DNA of 64,000 bases from Oligoflexus tunisiensis (GTDB taxonomy: Bacteria; Bdellovibrionota_B; Oligoflexia; Oligoflexales; Oligoflexaceae). A model generated the notes under the pieces. The model saw only the letters and a program-made list of their open reading frames with translations. It was not told the DNA's origin and did no database searches. This document shows positions 37,785 through 47,735 of this stretch, in pieces. The position numbers and the translations under genes were made by a program. The stretch's first letter is position 1. Each line of letters starts with the position of its first letter. Where the stretch lies: assembly GCF_001748245.1 (NCBI RefSeq), contig NZ_BDFO01000001.1, positions 5,154,483 through 5,218,482 of the forward strand. Reading direction: 5' to 3'.

Positions 37785-39149
37785 TCAGGGCTCCGCACGG
37801 ACGATCGTGACAGGAAACTGCACCACAAAGCGCGTATGCGGAGCCTTGCTATCCAGCTGGAACATCCCGTTCACGTCCCGGATAATCCCATCCACAATGC
37901 TGAGCCCGAGCCCCGTGCCCTTGCCGATCGGTTTCGTGGTAAAGAAAGGCGATCGGATGCGATCCCGGAGATGTTCCGGGATGCCAGCCCCGCTGTCCGT
38001 CACGGCCACATCCAGATGCTGGGGTTGCAAAACAAGCTCGAGGTGTATCCATCGTTCCGGACAGTTGGCCACGGCATCGATGGCGTTATTCAGCAGGTTG
38101 ACGATGATCTGCAAAAGTTTCACATATTTGCCGCTAATCTTTTGTTCCGGATCGGAACACGCGACATGAAGCTCAATATCGCGATTGTGCATGCGTTCCT
38201 GACAAAGCTCCAGACATTCCTCCTGAAGTTTGTGCAGCGTGAAGACAACATCCTGCTCATAGGAACCTTCATGCGCATACGAAAGCAAAGCTCGGGAAAT
38301 GGTTGAGATACGAAGACAGCTCCGCTCGATGCTGCTGAAGATGGCCTTCTGCTCGTCCGTAAGACCTTGGGTTCGCTCGAGATCGCGTTTCAATCGAATC
38401 GTATAACCGTGAACGATCGCCAGGGGATTATTGATTTCGTGGGCCACGCCACCGGCCATTTGCCCGAGTTCCGTGAGACGTGCATCCTGCATCAGCTTTT
38501 CGCGATGGCGGAGGATTTCAGCCTGAGCCAGCTGCAGATCCCGTTCAAAACGCGTGCGCTGCATTTCATAGAGCGCGGCGATGGTCCATATGCCGAGCGT
38601 CACGCCCAGCACATCACCCCAAAAAACATCGACAAAATCCTCGCGCGTCATGCCCACCGGGACCATGCCCGCGCGATCCTTGAGCATTTGAATCAGGGAC
38701 ATCTGGACCAGGAGGACGAAGCCGCACCAGTAGATTCCCAGGGGCAAACCGAGAATATAAAGACCAAAAAGTCCGAGGCCGGCATACCAGAAGTAGGTAC
38801 CCGAGATCGCCACCTGTTCCGTCCAGGCGAAGAGCGTGAGAGCCAGCAAAGGACAGAAAAGGAAAACGAGCGCGGCCAGGGCAAAGGAACCGATCGAGCG
38901 CAGGATGATCAGCGCGGCGACGGAACCGAAGAAAAGAAGGGCAAAGCCCAGGCTGTGCCGGATAATCGTGCCGCTATAGCGCGGAAACATGTAGAGATAA
39001 ATGCAGGGAACAAAGACCATGCAGACCGTACACAATCCAACCAGCATGCGGGCCCGGAAGCGATCGCCGGGCGGAACCTCCAGCAGCTTGCGATGCAGCA
39101 TGAAATGGGAAAAGTCAATTTGACTAAGTATGGCCTGAACAGTCCTCAC
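37785..39149 (-). CDS. Membrane sensor histidine kinase
   Basis: The 454-residue protein has six hydrophobic helices (about residues 35-190) forming a membrane sensor without a large periplasmic domain, a short coiled coil, a HisKA domain with the phospho-acceptor His237 in GGVAHEINNPLAIVHGY, and a HATPase domain with the G1 motif DSGAGIPEHL and GKGTGLGLSIV. It autophosphorylates on His and passes phosphate to a response regulator, none of which is directly adjacent. The start is a GTG seven bases after AAGGA. The upstream gap holds the Fur-box promoter region; on the minus strand that site could also influence this gene. Confidence 0.9.
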   Translation of the reverse strand: MRTVQAILSQIDFSHFMLHRKLLEVPPGDRFRARMLVGLCTVCMVFVPCIYLYMFPRYSGTIIRHSLGFALLFFGSVAALIILRSIGSFALAALVFLFCPLLALTLFAWTEQVAISGTYFWYAGLGLFGLYILGLPLGIYWCGFVLLVQMSLIQMLKDRAGMVPVGMTREDFVDVFWGDVLGVTLGIWTIAALYEMQRTRFERDLQLAQAEILRHREKLMQDARLTELGQMAGGVAHEINNPLAIVHGYTIRLKRDLERTQGLTDEQKAIFSSIERSCLRISTISRALLSYAHEGSYEQDVVFTLHKLQEECLELCQERMHNRDIELHVACSDPEQKISGKYVKLLQIIVNLLNNAIDAVANCPERWIHLELVLQPQHLDVAVTDSGAGIPEHLRDRIRSPFFTTKPIGKGTGLGLSIVDGIIRDVNGMFQLDSKAPHTRFVVQFPVTIVRAEP

Positions 39150-39278
39150 CCTCGGGTCCTTTTCCGGTTCCCGCTTCTTTACTGCTAATGTCCAATAAAA
39201 GCAATCCGCGGATCCTCGCGCGTAAATATAAGGAATTATTTAATAAATTCACAATAAGAGGGCGGGTAATTTTTAATG

Positions 39279-39307
39279 TTGCAAATGATTTTCATTATCA
39301 ATATTAT
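39279..39307 (+). promoter_or_regulatory. Promoter overlapping a near-consensus Fur box
   Basis: A -35 TTGCAA (39279-39284) and a -10 TATTAT (39302-39307) are separated by exactly 17 bases. The 19 bases at 39281-39299 read GCAAATGATTTTCATTATC and match the Fur consensus GATAATGATAATCATTATC at 15 positions, covering the spacer. A Fur protein bound here would block RNA polymerase. The strand assignment follows the promoter; a minus-strand role for the divergent kinase gene is also possible. Confidence 0.65.
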
Positions 39308-39312
39308 CAAAA

Positions 39313-39405
39313 ATGTCCCGCCGGCTTCCCTGTTTTGGGTTGGTCTGGACACAAGGCAAGATCGATTGGGTCAGAAGGAAATTCAGGTTCCTTCTGACTT
39401 TGTTC
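39313..39405 (+). ncRNA. Candidate Fur-regulated small RNA
   Basis: From a predicted start about six bases after the -10, a transcript of about 90 bases would end in a perfect 11-bp hairpin (GTCAGAAGGAA / TTCCTTCTGAC, 39370-39398, 7-base loop) followed by TTTGTTC. The interval has no convincing gene: two short frames (69 and 64 codons) cross it without ribosome binding sites. The next plus-strand gene is more than 8 kb away, so the promoter has no coding target. This layout, Fur-box promoter plus short transcript plus terminator, is that of RyhB/PrrF-type iron-sparing RNAs. The T-tract is imperfect, and the call rests on layout alone. Confidence 0.45.
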
Positions 39406-39492
39406 ACCCTTGGTTTTTTCGATTGCGCGCTGCGATCGTGAAGATAGTGACAGAATTTAACGGGAAATAGTTGCGGACGGCTGATGCTGGCA

Positions 39493-41442
39493 TCAGCCGT
39501 TCTGTTTTTGGGCGAGATAGGCCACCTGCTCAAACAGCAGATGCGGATTTACAGGCTTGCTGAGATGCGCCGTGTAACCTACAGCCAGGCAGCGATTTTT
39601 TTCCTCGGGAAAGGCATGCGCGGTCAGCGCCGCTATGGGTTTGCGATAGCCTTTTTCCCTGAGGCGCGCGGTCGCCGCATAACCATCCAGGCGCGGCATC
39701 TGCACGTCCATCAGCACCACATCGAAGTCTTCCGCGAGCGCTTTTTGAACGCCTTCCTCACCATCACTGGCCAGCGATACCGAGGCCCCGGCGCCTTCCA
39801 GAAACCGGCTCATCATCAATTGATTGTCGGCGGAATCATCGACCACCAGGACGCGAATGCCATGCAAACGCGGACGATTGGTGCTGGCCCTTTCGACTCG
39901 CGCTGGGGTTGAAGCGGGGACCGCGACTTCCGCCGTCAAGGGCAGGCCCACCAGAATTTCAATGCGGAAGGTACTGCCTTCACCGGGAGCCGTGGTCACC
40001 AGATGCAGATCGCCTCCCATCGCGCGGGCGAGCTGCCTGGAAAGAGCCAGTCCCAATCCGGTGCCTCCGTAGCGCCTCGTCATCGAGGTATCCGACTGCG
40101 TAAAAGGTTTGAAGAGTTTGGCGGCCTGCTCGGGCGTCATGCCTTCGCCGGTGTCCTGCACCAGAATCCCAAGTTTCGCCTTGTCCTTATCCAGATTTTC
40201 ACACTCCACCTGCACCTCAACCCGGCCATGGGCTGTGAACTTCAAAGCATTGCCGATGATATTGAGCAGGATCTGCCGAAGGCGCAATGGATCGGTCAGC
40301 ACCAGCTTCGGCAGGGTTTCGACCAGTTTCAACTCCAGGTCGAGGCCTTTCTCATCCGCCTTCAACTTGAGACCGATCAGGGATTCCTGGATCAGATCGA
40401 CAAGGCTCACACGCACCTTCTCCGTTTCGAGCTTGCCGGCTTCCACCTTGCTCAAATCGAGAATGTCATCGATGAGACGCGCAAGGAGTTCACCGTTGCG
40501 CTGAATGGCTTCGATGCATTGATCAGGCGCCAGACCACTGCGATCGGGATCCTTGAGCAGCTCACTGAAACCGAGGATGGCGCCAAGGGGTGTGCGAATC
40601 TCATGGCTCATATTGGCCAGAAACGCACTTTTCGCCTTGTTGGCTTCATCAGCCAGAATCTGTGCCTGTCGTGAGGCCTCTTCGGCCCGCTTTTGATCGT
40701 CGATGTCGGTCGCGCCACCAATCCATTTGCTGATGGCACCCTGGGCATCCATCAAAGACTGCCCGCGCAAAAGATGCCAGCGCCAGGTGCGATCGGTACG
40801 CCGCAACAGGCGCAACTCCGCTTCAAAATTCTCGCCGGTGGCCCGCGCGCGTTTCCATTCCGTCTGATAACGCTCCTGCTCATCGGGATGAATGGCCGTC
40901 AGCCAGTTGTCCTGCAAATCGTCGAGATTATCATGGCCATAGGCCAGCCAGCGGGAACTGAGATAGGTGATGGTTCCTTCGGGATCGGCAGTCCAGACGA
41001 TATGCGGGCTGACTTCCGCGAGCACGCGATATTTTTCCTCGCTTTCACGCAGCATCAGCCGGCTCTTGTAAGCCTCCACAAAAATTCGAACCTTGCTGAG
41101 CAGGACGAAGCTGTCGATCGGCTTATAAAGAAAGTCCACCGCTCCGGACTCATAACCTTTGAACATCAAATGGGGACTGTGCGCAGCTGCGGTGACGAAA
41201 ATGATCGGCGTCGTGCGGCTGCGGGAGCGACCGCGCAACAGGGCACTGGTTTCAAAGCCATCCATATCCGGCATCTGCACGTCGAGCAGGATGACAGCGA
41301 ATTCGTGATCCAGCGACAGACTCAGCGCTTCCGCTCCGGACGAGGCCTGATAGATTTCTTCGCCGAGCTCAGCCACGATGCGGGTCATCAAAAGCAGGTT
41401 TTCCTTGCGATCATCCACAATTAATATTTTTGCTGGCTGCAT
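39493..41442 (-). CDS. Hybrid histidine kinase: receiver-PAS-HisKA-HATPase-receiver
   Basis: The 649-residue soluble protein starts with a receiver domain (phospho-acceptor D54 in [11 protein letters not shown]), followed by a PAS domain with PAC motif (about 135-255), HisKA with His280 in [10 protein letters not shown], HATPase (about 385-500) and a C-terminal receiver with [11 protein letters not shown]. It has no membrane segment, so it takes input from another kinase through its first receiver and probably from a cytoplasmic ligand. Its start overlaps the end of the CheR gene by 22 bases, so the two are translated together, downstream of the 1061-residue hybrid kinase. Confidence 0.95.
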   Translation of the reverse strand: MQPAKILIVDDRKENLLLMTRIVAELGEEIYQASSGAEALSLSLDHEFAVILLDVQMPDMDGFETSALLRGRSRSRTTPIIFVTAAAHSPHLMFKGYESGAVDFLYKPIDSFVLLSKVRIFVEAYKSRLMLRESEEKYRVLAEVSPHIVWTADPEGTITYLSSRWLAYGHDNLDDLQDNWLTAIHPDEQERYQTEWKRARATGENFEAELRLLRRTDRTWRWHLLRGQSLMDAQGAISKWIGGATDIDDQKRAEEASRQAQILADEANKAKSAFLANMSHEIRTPLGAILGFSELLKDPDRSGLAPDQCIEAIQRNGELLARLIDDILDLSKVEAGKLETEKVRVSLVDLIQESLIGLKLKADEKGLDLELKLVETLPKLVLTDPLRLRQILLNIIGNALKFTAHGRVEVQVECENLDKDKAKLGILVQDTGEGMTPEQAAKLFKPFTQSDTSMTRRYGGTGLGLALSRQLARAMGGDLHLVTTAPGEGSTFRIEILVGLPLTAEVAVPASTPARVERASTNRPRLHGIRVLVVDDSADNQLMMSRFLEGAGASVSLASDGEEGVQKALAEDFDVVLMDVQMPRLDGYAATARLREKGYRKPIAALTAHAFPEEKNRCLAVGYTAHLSKPVNPHLLFEQVAYLAQKQNG

Positions 41443-42269
41443 GAAATCCTCTTCTGATAAATGCGGCTTTGTGCAACAACTTCAACGTAGGCGGGGCCCA
41501 ATAAGGAAAATTGCAGGCTTTCCTTCATGCCTATGGCCAAAAAACCTCGATGACAAAGGCTCTCGTCAAAAAGTTTGAGCACGCGCTCGCGCAAAGCAAC
41601 ATCGAAATAAATCAACACATTGCGGCACAGGACCAACTGAGTTTCCGAAAACACGCTATCTGTCACCAGGTTATGTTCCGCGAAAACGATATGATCCCGC
41701 AAGCGGCGATCGATGGCGGCCATGCCATAGTTCGCAACGTAGTGGCGGGCAAAGTCGCCATCGGGATGAATCAGGCGATAGTTTTCCGTCGCCTTTTGTA
41801 TCGTCGCAGTGGGATAAACCCCAGCCCTGGCCTTGCCGAGAGCGGTGGGATTGATATCGGTCGCATAGATGATGGTGTTCTGCAGGAGGTTGGCCTCACG
41901 CAATAGGATGGCGAGGGAATACACCTCCTCGCCCGAGGAACAGCCCGCATGCCAGATCTTGGGCGAAGGATAGGTGGCCAGGCGCGGCAGCACCTCCTGA
42001 ACCAGAGCCCGATAAAAATCCGGATCGCGAAACATCTCGCTGGTGGTCACGGTCAGATGCCCCAGGATTTCATGAAAGAAGCCTGTCTCATGCAGAATCC
42101 GATCCCGCAAGGTGGCAAACGTAGGGATGCCCCAGCGTCGCATCACAAACTGAAAGCGTCGCTGCAGGGAATGGGGCGTGTAGCCACGAAAATCGTAGCC
42201 ATGGAGCTGATGAATGCTGTCCACCAGCCCCTGCAGATCCTTGGGGTCCAGGGCTAAATCAAACCTCAT
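41421..42269 (-). CDS. cheR: CheR-type protein glutamate methyltransferase
   Basis: The 282-residue protein has the CheR N-terminal helical domain (to about residue 75) and the SAM-dependent methyltransferase domain with [13 protein letters not shown], the SAM motif [17 protein letters not shown] (about 107-123), IYATDINP and [10 protein letters not shown]. CheR methylates glutamates of chemoreceptors, but here it is placed between two hybrid kinases: three bases after the stop of one and overlapping the start of the other. No chemoreceptor, CheA or CheW lies in the window. Its target may therefore be a signalling protein of this cluster. A stand-alone CheB domain is encoded at 62735. Confidence 0.94.
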   Translation of the reverse strand: MRFDLALDPKDLQGLVDSIHQLHGYDFRGYTPHSLQRRFQFVMRRWGIPTFATLRDRILHETGFFHEILGHLTVTTSEMFRDPDFYRALVQEVLPRLATYPSPKIWHAGCSSGEEVYSLAILLREANLLQNTIIYATDINPTALGKARAGVYPTATIQKATENYRLIHPDGDFARHYVANYGMAAIDRRLRDHIVFAEHNLVTDSVFSETQLVLCRNVLIYFDVALRERVLKLFDESLCHRGFLAIGMKESLQFSLLGPAYVEVVAQSRIYQKRISCSQQKY

Positions 42270-42272
42270 GCT

Positions 42273-45200
42273 TCAAAATCCCTGTGGGGCGAGCCAAACG
42301 CGAATCAAGGAGATCAACCGTTCCATATCCACGGGTTTGGCCAAATAATCATTCGCACCTGCGGCCAGGCACTTCTCCTGATCGCCTTTCATGGCTTTGG
42401 CGGTCAGGGCGATGATTGGCAGATGCTTGAATATCTTATTCTCACGAATTCTCTGCATCGCTTCGAGGCCATCCATGACAGGCATCATCACGTCCATGAG
42501 GACCAGATTGATGGACGGATCCTTGTCCAGCACATCGAGGGCCTCCTGACCATTCCGCGCGGTCAGCACCGCGGCGCCACGATCCTCAAGGACGTGGACC
42601 AGCGCAAAGAGGTTGCGCATATCATCATCCACGAGCAGGATGCGGGCATCAGAAAAGGAACGTTCGACCAGGCGGGCCTCGCGAAGCAGGGCCTGCGAAC
42701 GAACCGGCAGGTTGTCCTCGATGCGATGCAGGAAGAGAGTGGTTTCATCCAGGAGTCGTTCCATGGAACGTGCGCCTTTGACCACGATCGCTTCCGCATA
42801 ACGGCGAATGCGCTGCTCTTCATCACGGGACAGCCTTTGCCCGGTATAAACGATGACCGGCGGATGCCCCAGACCTTCCTCCTGGCTCATGGTTTCGAGC
42901 AGTTCCAATCCGCTCATGTCCGGCAGTTTCAGGTCGAGCACCATGCAATCAAACGTCTGGCGGCGCAGCTCGTCCATGGCCGCCTTGCCACTGAGGACCC
43001 CGGTGATGTTCACCTGATCCGAACCCTGAATGAGCTGGGTCATGGCCTCCAGCTGAATCGAATCATCTTCGACGATCAGAATATTCTTCACCGCCTTTTC
43101 GCTGAGGCCTTCGATTCTTTGCAAGGCGCTCTGCACATCGTCGAGGCTGACCGGCTTCATAAGATAACCGATGGCGCCTAGATAAAGGGCATTGCGACTG
43201 TAATCCGAACCCGAGATCACGTGGACCGGGATGGGCCGGGTCTGCGGATTGGATTTGAGTTTCTCCAGGACTTCCATCCCGCCGATGTCGGGCAGTCCGA
43301 GGTCGAGCACGATGCCATCCGGCAGGTAAGTGAAGGCATCGCTGATCCCACGTTCGCCGCTTTCGCTCAGCAGGCATTTAAAACCGCGTTCCTGCACCAG
43401 TTCGCGGAGCATCTGGGCAAAGTTGGGGTCGTCGTCGATCACGAGAATCTTTTGATCCTCGGCGCTCAGCTGCTCACGATCATCGCGGAATTCCTGGCGG
43501 GAATGCAGCGGAACCTTGGGCTGCTGGGGAGCCTGGGGAGCTTGAGGCGCGGGCGCTTGCGTCTCCACAGGTGCCTTGGGCTCGGTCGCTGCGGATTCCG
43601 GCAGCTCCTGAGGCAGCAGCAGCGTAAAGGTGCTGCCGACATCGACTTCACTTTGCACCAGGATGCGTCCATGCAGGAGATTGGCCAGCTCCCGGGAAAT
43701 CGACAGGCCGAGCCCGGTTCCACCGTAGCGACGACCGATGCCGCCATCGACCTGGCGGAAGGCCTCGAAGATCACTTCAAACTTATCGGCCGGGATGCCG
43801 ATGCCGGTGTCCTTCACTTCAATGGCCAGGGCATAGTCTGGATACTCGGGGCCCGGTGCGCTCATACGCACGCGAACGGATCCCCTCTCCGTGAACTTGA
43901 TGGCATTCGAGACGAAATTCTTGATGATCTGCTCCACGCGCTGCGCATCCGTCATAATCATATCGGGAGAGGATGCCTCGAGCGTACAGGACAGGTTGAT
44001 GCCTTTGTTCTGAGCCAGGCTTTGAAAACTGCGTTCGATATTTTTCTTCAGACTGGAAATAAACAGTTCACTGCGCTGCAGTTCAAGCTTGCCGGCCTCA
44101 ACCCGGGCCAGATCCAGAACATCGTTGATCAGATTCAAAAGGTCCTCGCCCGCGGCATGAATCATGCGGGCAAACTCCACCTGTTCCGTGGTCAGATTCC
44201 CGACCTTGTTGCGTTCCAGCATCTGCCCGAGCAGGAGAATACTGTTCAAAGGGGTCCGCAGTTCATGCGACATATTCGCCAGAAATTCGGATTTGTAGCG
44301 GCTGGCTGTTTCCAGTTCGCGTGCTTTCTCCTCGGCCGTAAGCTTGGCTTCCCGCAGATGCCGGTTGAAAAGTTCCAGCTGTTTTTTCTGTTCTTCCAGG
44401 TGAGACTGCTGCTGTTCCAGCTCGGCATTGTTTTCTTCCAGCGTTGTCTGCTGCATTTCAAGCTGAGCCTGGGCTTGCATGAGAGCCTGAGCCTGCTGAC
44501 TCAATTCCTCGTTGGTGGAATGGAGTTCCTCCTGCTGCGCCTGGAGTTCCTCGGCCTGCTTTTGCGTTTGCAGGAGGAGTTCCTGCAGACGGATGCGTTT
44601 GAAGGTGGCATTGATGCGAATGGCGGCATATTCGCAGACGTATTGCAGAAGATGCATCGCGTCGTCATCAAATTCACTTAATTTGCCAAGCTCCAGAACG
44701 CCGATGATATGATCGTTGAAAATCAGGGGCACGATCACAAGATGCGCAGGGGTCACACGCCCGAGCGAGGATTCCACCTGAATATAAGAGGCCGGTGGAT
44801 GCTTCAGCTCGATTACCTTATGACTGGCTGCGGCCTCACCAATGAGCCCTTCATGCAGGTGATAAACGCGTTTGGCATCAGGGCCAGGGGTATAGGCATA
44901 GGCAGCGGCCCGTTCCAGTTCGCCATTCAGTTGACTCAGATAGAACGAACCCAGCGTGGCATTCACATAAGTGGCGACCGTCCGCAAAAAGACTTGAGCC
45001 AGCTGATCCACGGGAAGATCGCCGCGAATGGCTTCGCTGATTCGCGCGCTCCCTTGGTTCACCCAATCCTGCTTTTTCAGAAGCGCATGCGCGATGTCCG
45101 TGGCCCTTTGCTGTTCCGACAAGGCCTTTTGCGCCAAAATAAAGCGTTGTACCACCAGGGCGACAAGCCAGGTGGTGACGACTCCAAAGCCGCGATTGAG

Positions 45201-45458
45201 TATGACCACAGTGAGGGGCAAATCCTGGTCTGCGGATTTGAAAAAGCCACCAATGATCGCGAGCGTGGATAAACCAGCCAAATAGAGCGGAAAATGCACG
45301 CGGCCTGAATAAAGCGAAAGCGCAACCACAGCAATGTAAGGAATCCAAACGGCAATTCCCAAGGTGGCTCGCGAATCAAAAGCGAATATGATGGACGCCG
45401 CCAGGATCAGGCTCACCATGACCCAGCGTTGCCGTGCTGCCGATTGATTTTCAAACAC
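42273..45458 (-). CDS. Large hybrid histidine kinase with GAF, coiled coil and three receivers
   Basis: The roughly 1061-residue protein starts with four hydrophobic helices (to about residue 110), then a GAF domain (about 135-300), a long Gln/Glu-rich coiled coil (about 300-385), HisKA with His398 in MSHELRTPLN, HATPase with TGIGIPADKF and GGTGLGLSIS, a Pro/Gln/Ala-rich hinge, and three receiver domains (KILVIDDDP, NILIVEDDS, RILLVDDDM). The last ends in DYLAKPVDM. This is the multi-receiver architecture typical of myxobacteria-like genomes. The GTG start has AGGAG nine bases upstream; the frame extends seven codons further to a TTG. It heads a three-gene operon with CheR and the second hybrid kinase. 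Confidence 0.93.
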   Translation of the reverse strand: MFENQSAARQRWVMVSLILAASIIFAFDSRATLGIAVWIPYIAVVALSLYSGRVHFPLYLAGLSTLAIIGGFFKSADQDLPLTVVILNRGFGVVTTWLVALVVQRFILAQKALSEQQRATDIAHALLKKQDWVNQGSARISEAIRGDLPVDQLAQVFLRTVATYVNATLGSFYLSQLNGELERAAAYAYTPGPDAKRVYHLHEGLIGEAAASHKVIELKHPPASYIQVESSLGRVTPAHLVIVPLIFNDHIIGVLELGKLSEFDDDAMHLLQYVCEYAAIRINATFKRIRLQELLLQTQKQAEELQAQQEELHSTNEELSQQAQALMQAQAQLEMQQTTLEENNAELEQQQSHLEEQKKQLELFNRHLREAKLTAEEKARELETASRYKSEFLANMSHELRTPLNSILLLGQMLERNKVGNLTTEQVEFARMIHAAGEDLLNLINDVLDLARVEAGKLELQRSELFISSLKKNIERSFQSLAQNKGINLSCTLEASSPDMIMTDAQRVEQIIKNFVSNAIKFTERGSVRVRMSAPGPEYPDYALAIEVKDTGIGIPADKFEVIFEAFRQVDGGIGRRYGGTGLGLSISRELANLLHGRILVQSEVDVGSTFTLLLPQELPESAATEPKAPVETQAPAPQAPQAPQQPKVPLHSRQEFRDDREQLSAEDQKILVIDDDPNFAQMLRELVQERGFKCLLSESGERGISDAFTYLPDGIVLDLGLPDIGGMEVLEKLKSNPQTRPIPVHVISGSDYSRNALYLGAIGYLMKPVSLDDVQSALQRIEGLSEKAVKNILIVEDDSIQLEAMTQLIQGSDQVNITGVLSGKAAMDELRRQTFDCMVLDLKLPDMSGLELLETMSQEEGLGHPPVIVYTGQRLSRDEEQRIRRYAEAIVVKGARSMERLLDETTLFLHRIEDNLPVRSQALLREARLVERSFSDARILLVDDDMRNLFALVHVLEDRGAAVLTARNGQEALDVLDKDPSINLVLMDVMMPVMDGLEAMQRIRENKIFKHLPIIALTAKAMKGDQEKCLAAGANDYLAKPVDMERLISLIRVWLAPQGF

Positions 45459-45618
45459 GTTTCCTGACTCCTGGACCAAAGATCACCAAGTCTATCAGGC
45501 CATTAGCAACTATCTGCAGGGATGTCAAATGATTCGCCCTAAAACCCATTGTTTCTGGCGCAAAAAAATAACGGTGCAGTCTAAATCCTACAGGTATTTT
45601 GGACGTGCCTGCTCTCCC

Positions 45619-47586
45619 TTAAGCGGAGGCGCGGGCATGATGGGCGATGGGTGCGCACAAGGGAAAACGGATTTCAAAAACAGTTCCGGCAGAGTTTTCC
45701 GTTCGCGATTGAACGGTGACCGTACCATTAAACTGTTCGATATAAACATGAGCGATAGGCAGGCCAAAACCGGTTCCGTTTTCGTTGGCGGTGCCCGGGC
45801 GCGATGTGGCCTGCGTGGGATCAAAGAGTTTATCGATCAGGCCAGGAGGAATGCCGATGCCATTATCTTCAAAGCGGATCACGACCTCCTCCTGATCGCG
45901 CTGCAGCTGGATGCGAATGACGCCACCTGGTCTCGAAAACTTGATGGCATTCGACATGAAATTGCCGAGGATCGTATGCTCCAGAGCTGTGGCCTCTCCC
46001 AGCATGTAAAGAGGCTCACCCGGCTGGTCCAGCTGCACGGTCAATTGTTTGGTTTCGAGGCCTTCGGAAAAATTCAGGACAAGACCGTCCAGGATTCCCT
46101 GCAATTCGATCGGCACACAGCGGAGAACTTTCTTGCCGGTGGTGACGGCAATCATTTCGCGCACGTGTCCAACCAGATTGTTCTGCTGTTGCACCGCACG
46201 CTGGATGCGTTCAAGGTTGTGCGTCGAGGCGCCGGAAGTCTTGCAGCGCCGCAATTCAAGGTCGGCGGAGGTGGCGATGATGGAAATGGGTGTGGACATA
46301 TCATGCGTGATCACGCGGACCAGGGTATTGAACCAGTCGAGGCGCACGGTGGCGAGCCGTTCCTTCTGCTCCGCCTGATTCTTCTCGGATTCCAGGTTTT
46401 TCAGCCGCTGCGCCAGCCCAAAGGAAACGATCACCATCTCCAGGATGATGCCGAGGTGAAAGGCATAGTCGGTGAAGAGATTGGAAGGCAAAACATTAAA
46501 AAGTTTCAAAAGCATGATGGAGGTAAAGGTGAGCATGACCAGGCGGGCCACCATCATCGACAGCGCCGGACGGAAGCCTTTCCGCCACACATACCAGCCG
46601 GTGGCCACGACGAGGATGATGCCCGGTATGGTTTGAATATTGACCAGCTGATTGGCGAGACGGGTTTGGTCCAGAGTGTTCAGAAGGCCTGGCAGAATAT
46701 TCACGGCAATGCAAACATTAAAGACGCGGGCCAATTTCGGAAAACGGATATCGGCCTGGTAAAAACTTTTCAGCATCAGTAAAAGACTGACGGCCACGCA
46801 GCTGGAAAAAATCGGTGTAAAATGGATCCAGCCGCCACTGGAAGGCCAGGGCCAAAGCCAGTCCAGAACGCCTTCGAAGTTGGCGACCACGGCCAGAAGA
46901 CTGCCTACATAGGTTGCATAATAGAGATAAACGCGCTGGCGGGTCAGATACCAGGTCATGGCATTGGAAATGATGAGAGCGAGCAAAAGTCCATAAAATA
47001 TGCCCTGAAAAACCAGGGAGGGCGTCAGCCTTTGCGTGATCCAGAGGTTGGCGGGTTGCAAGGTGAACGAGGCGTCCTGAATTCCACCCTGGGCCTGGAC
47101 ACCCAGGATATACTCATAGGAGCCGGGCCCATGATTTTCGACGAGGAGGTGAATGCCTGAACTGTGAATGGAACGTTCGTGTGGAGGAAGCGAACTTCCC
47201 CCACGGGCGGCGACCTGGAGCTGACCCTGCACCACCTGATAAAGGGTCACCCAGTTCAGACTGGATTCCTTCATGGATAGAACAAGACGCGGTGGTGTCT
47301 CCGCGTCCACGACGAGATGAAAGCGAACCCAGAGCGTCCCATCCGCAAACCCCATATTCAGCGACTGATGGGTTGTGGGCTGCGACCAGGTCTGCGTCAG
47401 AAGCTGATCCGCCTGGCTCCGCCAGCGATCGTTCTCGTCCCGGAGCAGGCGAACCTGATCCCGATAACGGACATCGATGCGGCTGTGAGGGGGAACGCGC
47501 AGGGCTTCCTGAGCATAAAGCGGGACCTTCGCCTGGGCGAAAACACTTGCAAAGAAGCACAGGATATAAAAAAACAGAATGCGCAT
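45619..47586 (-). CDS. 7TMR-DISM family sensor histidine kinase
   Basis: The 655-residue protein has a signal peptide, a periplasmic 7TMR-DISMED2 domain (about residues 40-170, with ADGTLWVRFHLVV), seven membrane helices (about 180-385), a coiled coil, a HisKA-like domain with His428 in ITHDMSTPISII and a HATPase domain with FEDNGIGIPPGL and GTGFGLPIAHVY. DISMED2 domains are related to carbohydrate-binding folds, so an extracytoplasmic sugar or glycan ligand is plausible but unproven. It is separated by 160 bases from the hybrid kinase gene downstream. Confidence 0.93.
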   Translation of the reverse strand: MRILFFYILCFFASVFAQAKVPLYAQEALRVPPHSRIDVRYRDQVRLLRDENDRWRSQADQLLTQTWSQPTTHQSLNMGFADGTLWVRFHLVVDAETPPRLVLSMKESSLNWVTLYQVVQGQLQVAARGGSSLPPHERSIHSSGIHLLVENHGPGSYEYILGVQAQGGIQDASFTLQPANLWITQRLTPSLVFQGIFYGLLLALIISNAMTWYLTRQRVYLYYATYVGSLLAVVANFEGVLDWLWPWPSSGGWIHFTPIFSSCVAVSLLLMLKSFYQADIRFPKLARVFNVCIAVNILPGLLNTLDQTRLANQLVNIQTIPGIILVVATGWYVWRKGFRPALSMMVARLVMLTFTSIMLLKLFNVLPSNLFTDYAFHLGIILEMVIVSFGLAQRLKNLESEKNQAEQKERLATVRLDWFNTLVRVITHDMSTPISIIATSADLELRRCKTSGASTHNLERIQRAVQQQNNLVGHVREMIAVTTGKKVLRCVPIELQGILDGLVLNFSEGLETKQLTVQLDQPGEPLYMLGEATALEHTILGNFMSNAIKFSRPGGVIRIQLQRDQEEVVIRFEDNGIGIPPGLIDKLFDPTQATSRPGTANENGTGFGLPIAHVYIEQFNGTVTVQSRTENSAGTVFEIRFPLCAPIAHHARASA

Positions 47587-47735
47587 GTTGCGCCTATCGG
47601 CGGATGGAATGGGACCCCGAGGGGGGCCGCAAACAGCCGCATCCGCGGGTTCAGCCGTCTCATTAAAATTCGTGGAATCAACCGGTTAATAAGTTTATCT
47701 TTTTGTAAGAATCAACCGAGCCCAGGAGGGGAACC

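Noticed and set aside
39188-39470. Two short plus-strand frames (69 and 64 codons) in the Fur-box gap
   Set aside because: They start upstream of or inside the promoter elements, have no Shine-Dalgarno and no protein-like features, so a small RNA fits better than a coding gene.
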